NCBI GenBank assembly: GCA_964517465.1
Contig: CAZFEK010000010.1
Coordinates: forward strand, 1 to 64,000
Source: JACPUX01 sp964517465
GTDB taxonomy: Bacteria > Pseudomonadota > Gammaproteobacteria > Burkholderiales > Casimicrobiaceae
Direction of reading: 5' to 3'
DNA: 64,000 bases
The notes beneath the pieces are model-generated. The model saw nothing but the letters and a program-made list of their open reading frames with translations. It had not been told where the DNA came from and did not search any database. Of the stretch, positions 25,766 through 34,219 are shown in pieces; position 1 is the stretch's first letter, and every line of letters starts with the position of its first letter. A program made the translations under genes and the position numbers.

Positions 25766-27010
25766 TCAGGCCGGCACCGACGCATCGAGCGCTTGCTGAA
25801 GATCTTCCAGCAGGTCTTCGGAGTCTTCAATGCCCACCGAGACTCGCACCAAAGAATCGGCGATGCCCATGCTGGCGCGACGCCCTGCCCCCATTTCGAA
25901 GTAGATGGTGTGAGCCACCGGGATCGCCAGCGTGCGCGTGTCGCCGAGGTTACTCGACAGAACCACGAGCTTGAGTCGATCAAGAAAAGCAAACAGATCG
26001 ATCTCCGGCGCCAGTTCAAAGCTCAAGAGTGCGCCGTGGGCACGAAAGAGCTGCGACGATCTCCGATGCTCCGGGTGTTCCGGCAGCCCCGGGTAATAGA
26101 CCTGCGCGACCGCGGAATGCCGCGTTAGGAACTGCGCGAGTAGGCTTGCATTTTCACAGCAGCGAGTCATGCGCAAGGCGAGCGTTTCTGCACCCACGGC
26201 GAGATGGTGGGCTGCCTCGGGTCCGAGGCTCGCACCGAAGTCGCGCAAGCCCTTCTTGCGGATTTGGGTGAGCCCCCAGAGCAGCGGCTTCTGCTTGCGG
26301 TAGCTATCGCTGATGTTGGGAAAGGCAGTCCAATCAAAAAGCCCGGTGTCGGTCACGGCGCCCCCCAGCGCATTGCCGTGCCCGCCGATGTATTTGGTCA
26401 GGGCATTGACCACCAAACTCGCGCCCACATCTCGCGGCCGGAACAAAAAGGGGGTGGTGAGCGTGTTGTCGACGATGTAGATCAAGCCGCGCGCTGCGCA
26501 AAGCTCCCCGATTGCCTGGAGGTCGGCGACTTGAGTGCGGGGGTTGGCAATGGTCTCGACGAACACCGCTCGCGTTTCAGGCCGCAGCGCAGCCGCGACG
26601 TTGTTTTTATCGGTGGCATCGACAAAGCTCACCGCCATGCCCTGCGCCTCAAAACTGTTGAAAAGGCTGTTGGTATTTCCGAAGAGAAAGGCGCTGGAGA
26701 CGAGGTGGTCTCCCCGTCGAAGGAGAGCGAACAGGCTCGTTCCAATCGCGGCCATGCCGGTGCCCAAGCACACCGTCCCGATGCCGTCTTCCATGGCGGT
26801 GATTTTGGCCTCCAGCGCCGCCACTGTTGGATTGGTCTGGCGGCCGTAGACATAGCCGCTCGCTTCGCCTTGAAAAACGCGGGCCAATTCGCGGGCGTCC
26901 TTGAAGCCGAAGGCCACCGAGTTATGCAGGGGTTTGTGAAGCGAGCCGTGCTCCGTGCCGGCGAGGCGATCCGAGTGCAGGATGCGTGTGGTGAAACCGC
27001 AATTCTTCAT
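25766..27010 (-). CDS. Cys/Met-metabolism PLP enzyme (O-acyl-homoserine sulfhydrylase/cystathionine gamma-synthase family)
   Basis: A 414-residue fold-type I PLP enzyme of the Cys/Met metabolism family. The PLP Lys lies in NALTKYIGGHGNALGGAV, and FLFGNTNSLF and VETIANPRTQVADL are further family blocks. It very likely makes homocysteine or cystathionine from an O-acyl-homoserine. The N terminus KNCGFTTRILHSDRLAG differs from classical MetZ or MetB, so I assign no symbol. A SAM-II riboswitch and a terminator hairpin lie in its leader, which strongly supports a role in methionine synthesis. I chose the ATG where the family fold starts; an in-frame TTG 13 codons upstream overlaps the terminator hairpin. 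Confidence 0.88.
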   Translation of the reverse strand: MKNCGFTTRILHSDRLAGTEHGSLHKPLHNSVAFGFKDARELARVFQGEASGYVYGRQTNPTVAALEAKITAMEDGIGTVCLGTGMAAIGTSLFALLRRGDHLVSSAFLFGNTNSLFNSFEAQGMAVSFVDATDKNNVAAALRPETRAVFVETIANPRTQVADLQAIGELCAARGLIYIVDNTLTTPFLFRPRDVGASLVVNALTKYIGGHGNALGGAVTDTGLFDWTAFPNISDSYRKQKPLLWGLTQIRKKGLRDFGASLGPEAAHHLAVGAETLALRMTRCCENASLLAQFLTRHSAVAQVYYPGLPEHPEHRRSSQLFRAHGALLSFELAPEIDLFAFLDRLKLVVLSSNLGDTRTLAIPVAHTIYFEMGAGRRASMGIADSLVRVSVGIEDSEDLLEDLQQALDASVPA

Positions 27011-27019
27011 GGCATACCC

Positions 27020-27055
27020 AGAAAAACAAAAACCCGCCAGCAACGCCAAGCGGGT
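27020..27055 (-). terminator. Intrinsic terminator between SAM-II aptamer and PLP enzyme start
   Basis: On the minus strand ACCCGC pairs with GCGGGT around a 12-nt loop and is followed by TTTTTGTTTTT. It lies 7 nt after the riboswitch and about 10 nt before the start codon, so it is positioned for SAM-controlled attenuation rather than to end purF transcription. Confidence 0.75.
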
Positions 27056-27061
27056 CTGAAA

Positions 27062-27118
27062 CCTTCGCTTTAGCTGGATTTATCGAGCGCCCGCAAGCTG
27101 ACGGTCAAATCGGCGCAG
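27062..27118 (-). ncRNA. SAM-II (SAM-alpha/metA) riboswitch aptamer
   Basis: On the minus strand the leader carries the SAM-II core: P1 strands GCGCC and GGCGC pair perfectly, and the loop contains GATTTGACCGT. The 3' part reads CGATAAATCCAGCTAAAG, as in the SAM-II consensus, with ATTT-AAAT and AGCT-AGCT available for the pseudoknot helices. It ends in a GAAGG that could act as a Shine-Dalgarno sequence. S-adenosylmethionine binding would shut off the downstream homocysteine-forming enzyme. The call rests on sequence match and pairing from memory; no covariance search was possible. Confidence 0.85.
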
Positions 27119-27126
27119 TAGCGAAA

Positions 27127-27154
27127 CCTTATCGCTTCGATAACCAATCGTCAA
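27127..27154 (-). promoter_or_regulatory. Likely promoter for the SAM-II leader
   Basis: TTGACG (27149-27154) is a good -35 box on the minus strand. A weak -10 (GATAAG or TAAGGT) lies 15-17 nt further on, placing the transcription start just before the aptamer. Confidence 0.45.
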
Positions 27155-27160
27155 GACCAA

Positions 27161-28678
27161 TCACCCGGTTGCCAGCAAGCCCTCGTCCCTGACCTCTTCA
27201 TCCCCATCGCCGCCGCGGGAGTGCTCACGCCCGCAGGCGAGGCTGCTGAGATAATCCGCAGTCACATCTCCGGTGATATAGCAGCCGTCAAAACACGAGG
27301 CCTCGAAATGGGCAAGGCGCGGATTGGCTGTGCGCACCGCCGTCTTCAGCGCCTCGATGTCTTGGTAGATCAAGAGGTCGGCGCCGATTTCGCGGCAGAT
27401 CTCGGCTTCATTGCGGTCGCTGGCGATGAGCTCTTCGCGCGTGGGCATGTCGATGCCGTACACGTTGGCGTAACGCACGGGCGGAGCGGCCGAGGCGAAA
27501 TACACTTTGCGCGCTCCGGCATCGCGCGCCATTTGCACGATTTCATGGCTGGTGGTGCCGCGAACTATGGAATCATCGACCAGCAGGACCACCTTGTCAC
27601 GGAATTCCACCCCCACCGGATTGAGCTTCTGGCGCACCGACTTGCGGCGTATGGCCTGGCCCGGCATGATGAAGGTTCGTCCGATGTAGCGATTCTTCAC
27701 GAATCCTTCGCGATAAGGCACCTTGAGTCGCTTCGCCAGTTCAAGCGCGGAGGGCCGACTGGAATCGGGAATCGGGATCACCACATCGATGTCTTGCGCC
27801 TCGGGCATCCGACCGATCTTCTGCGCCAATTGCTCGCCCATGCGCACCCGCGTCTCATACACCGAGGTGCCGTCGATCATGGAATCGGGTCGAGCCAAAT
27901 AGACGAACTCGAAGATGCAGGGATTGAGGGAAGCGTGCTCCGCGCACTGCCGGCTTTCCATACGCCCGAGAAAATCGACCAGTACGGCCTCGCCCGGCTC
28001 GACGTCGCGCACGACCTCAAAACCCAAAATATCCAAGGCCACCGACTCCGAAGCGATCAGGTACTCGCTCCCGCCCAGACTTTCTGCACGGCCTATGATC
28101 AGCGGTCGAATGCCATAGGGATCACGGAACGCGAGCAACCCATAACCGGCAATGATGGCCACTACGGCGTAGGCCCCGCGGCAGCGCCGGTGCACCCCGG
28201 CCACGGCGTCAAACACGGCCTCGCTGTCGAGTCTGCCGCGCTGCCGCGCCGATACCTGCAGTTCGTGGGCAAGGATGTTCAGCAGCACCTCGGAGTCCGA
28301 TTGGGTATTCACGTGGCGCAAGTCGAGACGAAAGAGCTCCTGGCGCAGGGCTTCGCTGTTGGTGAGATTCCCGTTATGTCCCAGAAGCACGCCGTAGGGC
28401 GAATTGACGTAGAAGGGTTGCGATTCCAGCGCGCTCGAAGCCGAACCCGCCGTGGGATAACGCACATGGCCGATGCCCGCATTGCCCACGAGATCCCGCA
28501 TGTGGCGGGTGCGGAAAACGTCGCGCACCATGCCCTTGCCTTTGTGCATGTGAAACATGCTCCCGGCGGCGGTGGCAATGCCCGCGGCATCCTGCCCGCG
28601 ATGCTGCAAGGCGAGCAAGCCGTCATAGAGCAACTGGTTGACTGGCGTGTGGGCCACGACCCCGATGATTCCGCACAT
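27161..28678 (-). CDS. purF: Amidophosphoribosyltransferase
   Basis: The first committed enzyme of purine synthesis, making phosphoribosylamine from PRPP and glutamine, 505 residues. The start MCGIIGVVAHTPVNQLL exposes the catalytic N-terminal Cys after Met removal, and this fixes the start well inside a longer open frame; GAAGAGG lies just upstream. The glutaminase half has IGHVRYPTAGSA and GHNGNLTN. The phosphoribosyltransferase half has the PRPP motif VVLLVDDSIVRGTTS. The gene follows cvpA, the usual cvpA-purF order, and precedes the riboswitch-controlled PLP enzyme gene. Confidence 0.97.
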   Translation of the reverse strand: MCGIIGVVAHTPVNQLLYDGLLALQHRGQDAAGIATAAGSMFHMHKGKGMVRDVFRTRHMRDLVGNAGIGHVRYPTAGSASSALESQPFYVNSPYGVLLGHNGNLTNSEALRQELFRLDLRHVNTQSDSEVLLNILAHELQVSARQRGRLDSEAVFDAVAGVHRRCRGAYAVVAIIAGYGLLAFRDPYGIRPLIIGRAESLGGSEYLIASESVALDILGFEVVRDVEPGEAVLVDFLGRMESRQCAEHASLNPCIFEFVYLARPDSMIDGTSVYETRVRMGEQLAQKIGRMPEAQDIDVVIPIPDSSRPSALELAKRLKVPYREGFVKNRYIGRTFIMPGQAIRRKSVRQKLNPVGVEFRDKVVLLVDDSIVRGTTSHEIVQMARDAGARKVYFASAAPPVRYANVYGIDMPTREELIASDRNEAEICREIGADLLIYQDIEALKTAVRTANPRLAHFEASCFDGCYITGDVTADYLSSLACGREHSRGGDGDEEVRDEGLLATG

Positions 28679-28752
28679 CCCCGCACCTCTTCGCCTCGCC
28701 GGCAACACAAACCCGGAACACGCCGCCACCGCGGCGCTCCGCAGCCCCGTTC

Positions 28753-29250
28753 TCAGTTCGCCTGAAACTTGAGCCGCTTGTTTACTTCCTGCGGCAGCAA
28801 GGGCCGCAAACCCAGCACCGCCTGCTGCAGATAGGGCGCCAGGAGCGACTCCCGCCACCAGCGCTCTTGGGGCAGCTTGGTCAACCCGGCGACGAACACC
28901 AGCACCAGCACCACCAGCACGCCGCGCATCAAACCAAATATTACTCCGAGGCCGCGGTCAAACCACCCCAGCCCCGCAGCATGCAAGAGTTTGTGCAGGA
29001 GCCACCCCAGAAGCGCGGCAAGAATCAGCACCGCGACGAGCACCACCACCATGCCCAGGAGATACCTGACCGCGGGGTTCTCCAAGGACTTTGGCAGGAT
29101 CGCGCCCATCTCGCCCCCGAACATCACCGCCGCCACGAGGGCAACCACCCATCCCAGCAGCGAAAGAATCTCGCGCACCACCCCGCGCCAAAGACCCCAG
29201 AGCGCGGAGGCCATTACCAGACCGATGACTAAATAATCAAGTACCGTCAT
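28753..29250 (-). CDS. cvpA: CvpA family membrane protein
   Basis: An inner-membrane protein of 165 residues with about four helices (YLVIGLVMASALWGLWRGV, LLGWVVALVAAVMFG, YLLGMVVVLVAVLILAALLG, GLMRGVLVVLVLVFVAGL). CvpA was named for colicin V production and has roles in envelope homeostasis; its molecular activity is not settled. It sits directly before purF, the standard arrangement. I prefer the ATG at MTVLDYLVIG over a GTG two codons upstream. Confidence 0.93.
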   Translation of the reverse strand: MTVLDYLVIGLVMASALWGLWRGVVREILSLLGWVVALVAAVMFGGEMGAILPKSLENPAVRYLLGMVVVLVAVLILAALLGWLLHKLLHAAGLGWFDRGLGVIFGLMRGVLVVLVLVFVAGLTKLPQERWWRESLLAPYLQQAVLGLRPLLPQEVNKRLKFQAN

Positions 29251-29259
29251 GCGCACCGA

Positions 29260-30039
29260 TCAAGACAATGGCGCCACGATGCCGCTGTGGCCTTTGGCTT
29301 TGAGCTGCGCTCGGACGCCATCCGCCGCATCGCGGCTGGGGTAGGGTCCCACTCGAACACGATGGAGTTTCTCCTTGCTGGTCTCGATACGCTCGACGTA
29401 GGCCGCAAAACCGGCCGCCTTGAGGCGAGCCTGAAGCTCCTGCGCAACCTTGGCATCGGTGTAAGCCCCGAGCTGAACCACAAACCCCGAATCGGCTGAT
29501 TTGCCAGAAACTGTAGCGCCAGCCGCGGCCGGCTTGCTTCCGTTCTTTGCCGCCGCCGGCTTACTAGTCGCCGCAGCACTGGGTGGCGCTGCCGCGGCCG
29601 GTGAATCCGCTGCCTTGGGCGCCGCCTGAACCCCGGGCGCTGGCGGCTTAACCGCTTCAGCGCGCGTTTCCTGGGTCGCCTCCGAAACTGCAGCAGCCGC
29701 CTTGCCCTCGGCCCTGCCAGCAGAAGGCAGAGTTTCACTTGGTTTGCCCGGAGCGGCCTCGGGTTTGGACTCCGGCTTCGGCACCGGATTTGCGCCCGCC
29801 GGTTCGCCACCGGCGGATTTGGTCGCCGAGTCCGTGTTGGCCGAAAGCTGGTTGACGAATTTGCTGCCTTCGACCGCAGGAATCAGGATCTGCACATCTT
29901 GACCCAAAGGCTTGGGTTCGCTTTCCAAGAACAGAGGAACGATCACCGCGGCAGCCAGGGCCAGAACCGCCGCCCCAACCAGGCGCCGGCGGGCCCGGCG
30001 CTTCTGTTCATCGACCAAGTCCTTGCGGTTTTCCGGCAT
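29260..30039 (-). CDS. SPOR-domain cell-division protein (DedD-like)
   Basis: A 259-residue bitopic membrane protein. A short basic N terminus (EQKRRARRRL) is followed by one transmembrane helix (VGAAVLALAAAVIVPLFL), a long Ala/Pro/Lys-rich linker and a C-terminal SPOR domain (SGFVVQLGAYTDAKVAQELQ to VRVGPYPSRDAADGVRAQLK). SPOR domains bind glycan strands stripped of stem peptides at the septum, so it is probably a division-site protein. Position between folC and cvpA matches dedD in related bacteria. The linker is biased toward repeated AAP-like units. Confidence 0.9.
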   Translation of the reverse strand: MPENRKDLVDEQKRRARRRLVGAAVLALAAAVIVPLFLESEPKPLGQDVQILIPAVEGSKFVNQLSANTDSATKSAGGEPAGANPVPKPESKPEAAPGKPSETLPSAGRAEGKAAAAVSEATQETRAEAVKPPAPGVQAAPKAADSPAAAAPPSAAATSKPAAAKNGSKPAAAGATVSGKSADSGFVVQLGAYTDAKVAQELQARLKAAGFAAYVERIETSKEKLHRVRVGPYPSRDAADGVRAQLKAKGHSGIVAPLS

Positions 30040-30043
30040 CGGC

Positions 30044-31315
30044 TTACGGTGTCCCAGATCCTGCTCGCCAGCTCATGGCCGCGGCAACGGTCAGGAAAGA
30101 CCCAAAAACGATAATTCTATCAGCTTCCCCTGCCCGCTCCCAGGCGATGGCACAGGCGGCGGGAACCTCGCCGACCTCGCTGATCGCGTTCTCGTTCACC
30201 CCTGAGGCAAGGAGCGATTGGCGTAAAACCCCACAATCGGCGCCGCGGGGTGGCGGCAGTTGACACAGCAGCCACCGATCGACACAGGGCCCCATGATCT
30301 TCGCCACCGCGGCGATATCCTTGTCACACAACATGCCCCACACCGCCAGGGTTTGCCGGCCTGCGACGCGAGCGCCGAGCGTCTGGGCCAAAGCGCGCGC
30401 CGCTTGAGGATTATGCGCGACGTCAAGGATCATCGCGGGTCGCCCAGGCAGCACCTGGAAACGTCCCGGCCAGCAGACTTCGATGAGTCCGCGTCGCAGC
30501 GCACCGCTATCCACGGGTAGCGAGCCGGCTAGCCTTTCCACCGCAGCCAGCACGGTCGCTGCGTTGTCCAGTTGGTAGCGCCCGCGCAGCGCGGGCCATG
30601 GCAACGCAAAGCGTCGTTGTCCTGGCCCGAGGTAATTCCACTGATCGACCAAGGGCTCGGCGGAAAAATCGCGCCCCGCTACCCAAAGATCGACACCCAG
30701 TTCCTCCGCCACTTGGAGGACACTTCGGGGCGGATTCGCATCACCCAGGACGGCGGGCTTCCCGCGGCGAAGTATCCCAGCTTTCTCTCGTCCTATGGCT
30801 TCGCGGGTGTCCCCCAAATATTCGGCGTGATCGATGTCGATTGCGGTCAGCACCGCCAGATCGGCATCCAAGAGGTTCACGGCATCGAGCCGCCCCCCCA
30901 AGCCCACCTCCATTACCCAGACATCGAGTTGCGCGCGCGCAAAGAGCCAAATCGCGGCCAAGGTGCCGAATTCAAAATAGGTCAGCGGCACTTCGCCTCG
31001 CGCCCTCTCCACTGCGGCGAAGGCGGTGATCAAATCTTCGTCGCCCGCGTCGTGCCCTTCGATGCGAACCCGTTCGTTATAGCGCAGCAGGTGCGGCGAG
31101 GAGTAGAGTCCGGTGCGGTAATGCGAAGCCCGATAGACCGATTCCAGCATGGCGCAAGTGGAGCCTTTGCCGTTGGTGCCGGCCACTGTAATCACGGGAC
31201 AGTTCGGCTGCGCGCCAAGGCGCCGATACACCTCGCGCACTCGGTCCAGGCCCAGGTCGATGGCTTTGGGATGCAGCGTTTCGAGATAAGCAAGCCAGTC
31301 CGTCAGCGACCGCAT
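30044..31315 (-). CDS. folC: Folylpolyglutamate/dihydrofolate synthase
   Basis: Adds L-glutamate to dihydropteroate and tetrahydrofolates, 423 residues in the cytosol. Mur-ligase-type signatures are visible: the P-loop VITVAGTNGKGSTCAML, YSSPHLLRYNERVRI, and ILDVAHNPQAARALA in the C-terminal domain. It follows accD by 23 nt and precedes the SPOR protein gene, the usual accD-folC-dedD-cvpA-purF run. Start and length fit the family. Confidence 0.96.
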   Translation of the reverse strand: MRSLTDWLAYLETLHPKAIDLGLDRVREVYRRLGAQPNCPVITVAGTNGKGSTCAMLESVYRASHYRTGLYSSPHLLRYNERVRIEGHDAGDEDLITAFAAVERARGEVPLTYFEFGTLAAIWLFARAQLDVWVMEVGLGGRLDAVNLLDADLAVLTAIDIDHAEYLGDTREAIGREKAGILRRGKPAVLGDANPPRSVLQVAEELGVDLWVAGRDFSAEPLVDQWNYLGPGQRRFALPWPALRGRYQLDNAATVLAAVERLAGSLPVDSGALRRGLIEVCWPGRFQVLPGRPAMILDVAHNPQAARALAQTLGARVAGRQTLAVWGMLCDKDIAAVAKIMGPCVDRWLLCQLPPPRGADCGVLRQSLLASGVNENAISEVGEVPAACAIAWERAGEADRIIVFGSFLTVAAAMSWRAGSGTP

Positions 31316-31338
31316 CGCCGCTTCCCTCGCGCCAGTCC

Positions 31339-32205
31339 TCAGGCCGCCGGGGCCGGCTGCTTTTGCAACAAAGTAAGCAATTGCGGCAAACGGTCCCGAA
31401 GTTGGCGCCGATCCACGATCATGTCGATGGCGCCTTTCTCGAGAAGGAACTCGGCGCGCTGAAAGCCGTCGGGCAGTTTCTCCCGCACCGTTTGCTCGAT
31501 CACGCGCGGACCGGCGAACCCGATCAAGGCTCCCGGTTCGGCGATGACCAAATCACCCAGCATGGCAAAGCTTGCCGAAACCCCGCCCATGGTGGGATCG
31601 GTAAGAATGGAGATGAAAGGCAGGCCGGCCCGGGACAGCTGCTGCAGGGCGGCTGTGGTCTTGGCCATCTGCATCAAAGAAAACAGTCCTTCTTGCATGC
31701 GCGCGCCGCCGCTGGCGGCAACGCAAACGAAGGGCAGATGCTGCTCGGCGGCGGTGGCGACACCACGCACGAAGCGCTCGCCCACCACCGATCCCATCGA
31801 ACCGCCGAGAAACTCGAATTCAAATACCGCCACCACCAGCGGCACCGTCTTGACCGAGCCTTGCATCACCACCAGGGCGTCAGTTTCGCCGGTCTCTTCG
31901 GTGGCTGCGTCGAGACGATCGGGATAACGTTTGGAGTCTTTGAACTTCAGGCTGTCGATGGGGACCACTTCGGAACCGATCTCGAACCTGCCCTCGGCAT
32001 CGAGCAATTGATCGATTCGGGCCCGCGCCCGCATGCGATTGTGATGATTGCACTTGGGGCAGACATAGAGGTTGTTCTCAAGATCGGTGCGATAAAGCAC
32101 GGCTTCGCAAGACGGGCACTTGACCCACAAGCCCTCCGGAACCGCCTTCTTTGCGCCGGTGGACGATTTGATGCGCGGGGGTAACAGCTTTTGAATCCAG
32201 CTCAT
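31339..32205 (-). CDS. accD: Acetyl-CoA carboxylase carboxyltransferase subunit beta
   Basis: With AccA, this subunit transfers the carboxyl group from biotin to acetyl-CoA in the first step of fatty acid synthesis. The 288-residue protein has the N-terminal four-Cys zinc finger (KCPSCEAVL and YVCPKCNHH) and the crotonase-like core with SGGARMQEG and DPTMGGVSASFAMLGD. The ATG at MSWIQKLLPPR was chosen because GGAGGG lies 5 nt upstream and the family starts there. It overlaps trpA by 4 nt. Confidence 0.97.
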   Translation of the reverse strand: MSWIQKLLPPRIKSSTGAKKAVPEGLWVKCPSCEAVLYRTDLENNLYVCPKCNHHNRMRARARIDQLLDAEGRFEIGSEVVPIDSLKFKDSKRYPDRLDAATEETGETDALVVMQGSVKTVPLVVAVFEFEFLGGSMGSVVGERFVRGVATAAEQHLPFVCVAASGGARMQEGLFSLMQMAKTTAALQQLSRAGLPFISILTDPTMGGVSASFAMLGDLVIAEPGALIGFAGPRVIEQTVREKLPDGFQRAEFLLEKGAIDMIVDRRQLRDRLPQLLTLLQKQPAPAA

Positions 32206-33023
32206 GGTTTCCCTCCATGGTTTGGCGGCGCGTCCAGCGCCCGGCGTATGCCGGCGAGCCATTCGCGCGCCCGCGTTGCTTCTTCGCCCGGCGGCGCTTG
32301 GTCGATCTCCTGCACCAGGCGCGTGCCGATCACGACGGCCTCGGCATGGCGGGCGATGGCCCGTGCCGTTTCGCCGTCGCGGATGCCAAAACCCACGCCC
32401 AATGGCAGGGCGACATGGCGACGTATCTCGGCCAAGTGCCTCGCGACATCTTCGGTATCGATATAACCGGCTCCGGTCACTCCTTTGAGCGAAACGTAGT
32501 AAACGTAGCCGCGCGCCAAGCGCGCCACCTCATCCATTCGTTCCGGCGCGGTGGTCGGAGCAAGCAAATAGATCGGCGCAATACCTTTGGCGATCAGGGT
32601 CTCCGAAAATCCTTGGCTCTCCTCCGGCGGGTAATCGACGGTCAAGACCCCATCGACGCCCGCCTTCGCCGCGGCAGCAATAAAGGCATCTGTCCCCATG
32701 GCCTCGATAGGGTTGGCATAGCCCATCAGCACCACCGCGGTACGCTGATCGTCGCGCCGGAAAGCCTCGACGACGGCGAGCACCTGCTTGAGGCTCATGC
32801 CCTGCGCCAGCGCTTTCTCCGAAGACCGCTGAATCACTGGACCATCAGCCATGGGATCGGAAAACGGCACGCCCAATTCGATAATGTCGGCCCCCGCTTC
32901 CACCAAGCCGAACATCAGGGGAAGGGCCAAATCCGGTCGCGGGTGGCCGGCGGTGACAAACGGAATCAGCGCCGTGCGCTGCGAGGTTTTCAGCCGCTGG
33001 AAGACTTCGTTGATGCGATTCAT
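32202..33023 (-). CDS. trpA: Tryptophan synthase alpha subunit
   Basis: Cleaves indole-3-glycerol phosphate to indole and glyceraldehyde 3-phosphate, passing indole through a tunnel to TrpB. The 273-residue TIM barrel shows the catalytic Glu in IIELGVPFSDPMADG and the conserved Asp in VLTVDYPPEE. Its ATG overlaps the trpB stop (ATGA) and its end overlaps the accD start, so trpF-trpB-trpA-accD form a coupled operon. Confidence 0.96.
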   Translation of the reverse strand: MNRINEVFQRLKTSQRTALIPFVTAGHPRPDLALPLMFGLVEAGADIIELGVPFSDPMADGPVIQRSSEKALAQGMSLKQVLAVVEAFRRDDQRTAVVLMGYANPIEAMGTDAFIAAAAKAGVDGVLTVDYPPEESQGFSETLIAKGIAPIYLLAPTTAPERMDEVARLARGYVYYVSLKGVTGAGYIDTEDVARHLAEIRRHVALPLGVGFGIRDGETARAIARHAEAVVIGTRLVQEIDQAPPGEEATRAREWLAGIRRALDAPPNHGGKP

Positions 33024-34219
33024 AAGCTCATGCCGCAAGCCTGGGCGACGGTATGCATGTCTTTGTCGCCCCGGCCGGAAAGATTGACGAGCAGGATTTG
33101 GTCAGACGCCATGCTGGGCGCCAAACGCGCCGCATGCGCCAGCGCGTGGCTAGACTCCAGGGCAGGAATGATGCCCTCCAGCCTGCAGCAATCGTGAAAT
33201 GCCTGCAGGGCCTCGGCATCGGTGATGCTGACATACTGGGCTCTATGGGTGTCTTTCAGCCAGGCGTGTTCCGGGCCCACGCCGGGGTAATCGAGGCCGG
33301 CGGAAATCGAATGCGTTTCGATGATCTGCCCGTTGGCGTCCTGCAAGAGATAGGTTCGGTTGCCATGCAGCACCCCAGGGCTGCCGGCGCTGAGCGAGGC
33401 CGCATGCCGGCCGCTGGCGAGCCCCTCGCCGGCCGCCTCGACGCCGATCAGTTGAACGCGCTCGTCCTCGATGTAGGGGTAGAAAATACCCATCGCGTTC
33501 GATCCGCCGCCCACGCAAGCGATCACCGCGTCGGGCTGGCGACCGGCGACTTCCGGCATCTGCGCCAGGCACTCCTGTCCGATCACCGACTGAAAATCGC
33601 GCACCATCATCGGATAGGGATGCGGGCCGGCTACCGTGCCGATGATGTAGAAGGTGGTTTCCACGTGCGTTACCCAATCGCGCATGGCCTCATTGAGCGC
33701 GTCTTTGAGCGTCTTGGAGCCCGACTCGACCGGAACCACGGTGGCGCCCAAAAGCTTCATGCGGTAGACGTTCGCCGCTTGGCGCTTCACGTCTTCCGAG
33801 CCCATGTAGACGATACATTCCATGCCGTAGCGCGCGGCCACGGTCGCAGTGGCCACACCGTGCTGGCCGGCACCCGTCTCGGCGATCACCCGGCGTTTTT
33901 CCAGACGCCGCGCCAGCAGGGCCTGACCGATGCAATTGTTGACCTTGTGCGCGCCGGTGTGGTTGAGGTCTTCTCGCTTCAGGAAGATCTGCGCCCCGCC
34001 TAGGCTCTCCGACCAGCGCCGCGCATGATAGATCGGGCTGGGGCGACCGACATAATGTTTGAGCTCGCGGGCGAATTCCTCGTGAAAGACAGGATCGCGG
34101 CGAGCCGCAGCATATTGTTCGCGCAGTTCGTCCAACGCCGCCATGAGCGTTTCGGCGACAAAAACACCCCCATAGGGCCCAAAATGTCCGCGTCGGTCGG
34201 GCAGGTCATACTTCGGCAT
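33020..34219 (-). CDS. trpB: Tryptophan synthase beta subunit
   Basis: Condenses indole with serine using PLP, 399 residues. The PLP Lys is in LNHTGAHKVNNCIGQA, the phosphate-binding loop is CVGGGSNAMGIFYPY, and ETGAGQHGVATATVAA is the usual TrpB signature. I chose the ATG at MPKYDLPDRRGHFG. Its start lies 14 nt inside the end of trpF. Length is typical. Confidence 0.97.
   Translation of the reverse strand: MPKYDLPDRRGHFGPYGGVFVAETLMAALDELREQYAAARRDPVFHEEFARELKHYVGRPSPIYHARRWSESLGGAQIFLKREDLNHTGAHKVNNCIGQALLARRLEKRRVIAETGAGQHGVATATVAARYGMECIVYMGSEDVKRQAANVYRMKLLGATVVPVESGSKTLKDALNEAMRDWVTHVETTFYIIGTVAGPHPYPMMVRDFQSVIGQECLAQMPEVAGRQPDAVIACVGGGSNAMGIFYPYIEDERVQLIGVEAAGEGLASGRHAASLSAGSPGVLHGNRTYLLQDANGQIIETHSISAGLDYPGVGPEHAWLKDTHRAQYVSITDAEALQAFHDCCRLEGIIPALESSHALAHAARLAPSMASDQILLVNLSGRGDKDMHTVAQACGMSL

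Noticed and set aside
27161..28858. purF with a 60-residue N-terminal extension
   Set aside because: PurF needs Cys as its second residue (MCGIIG), so the start must be at 28678.
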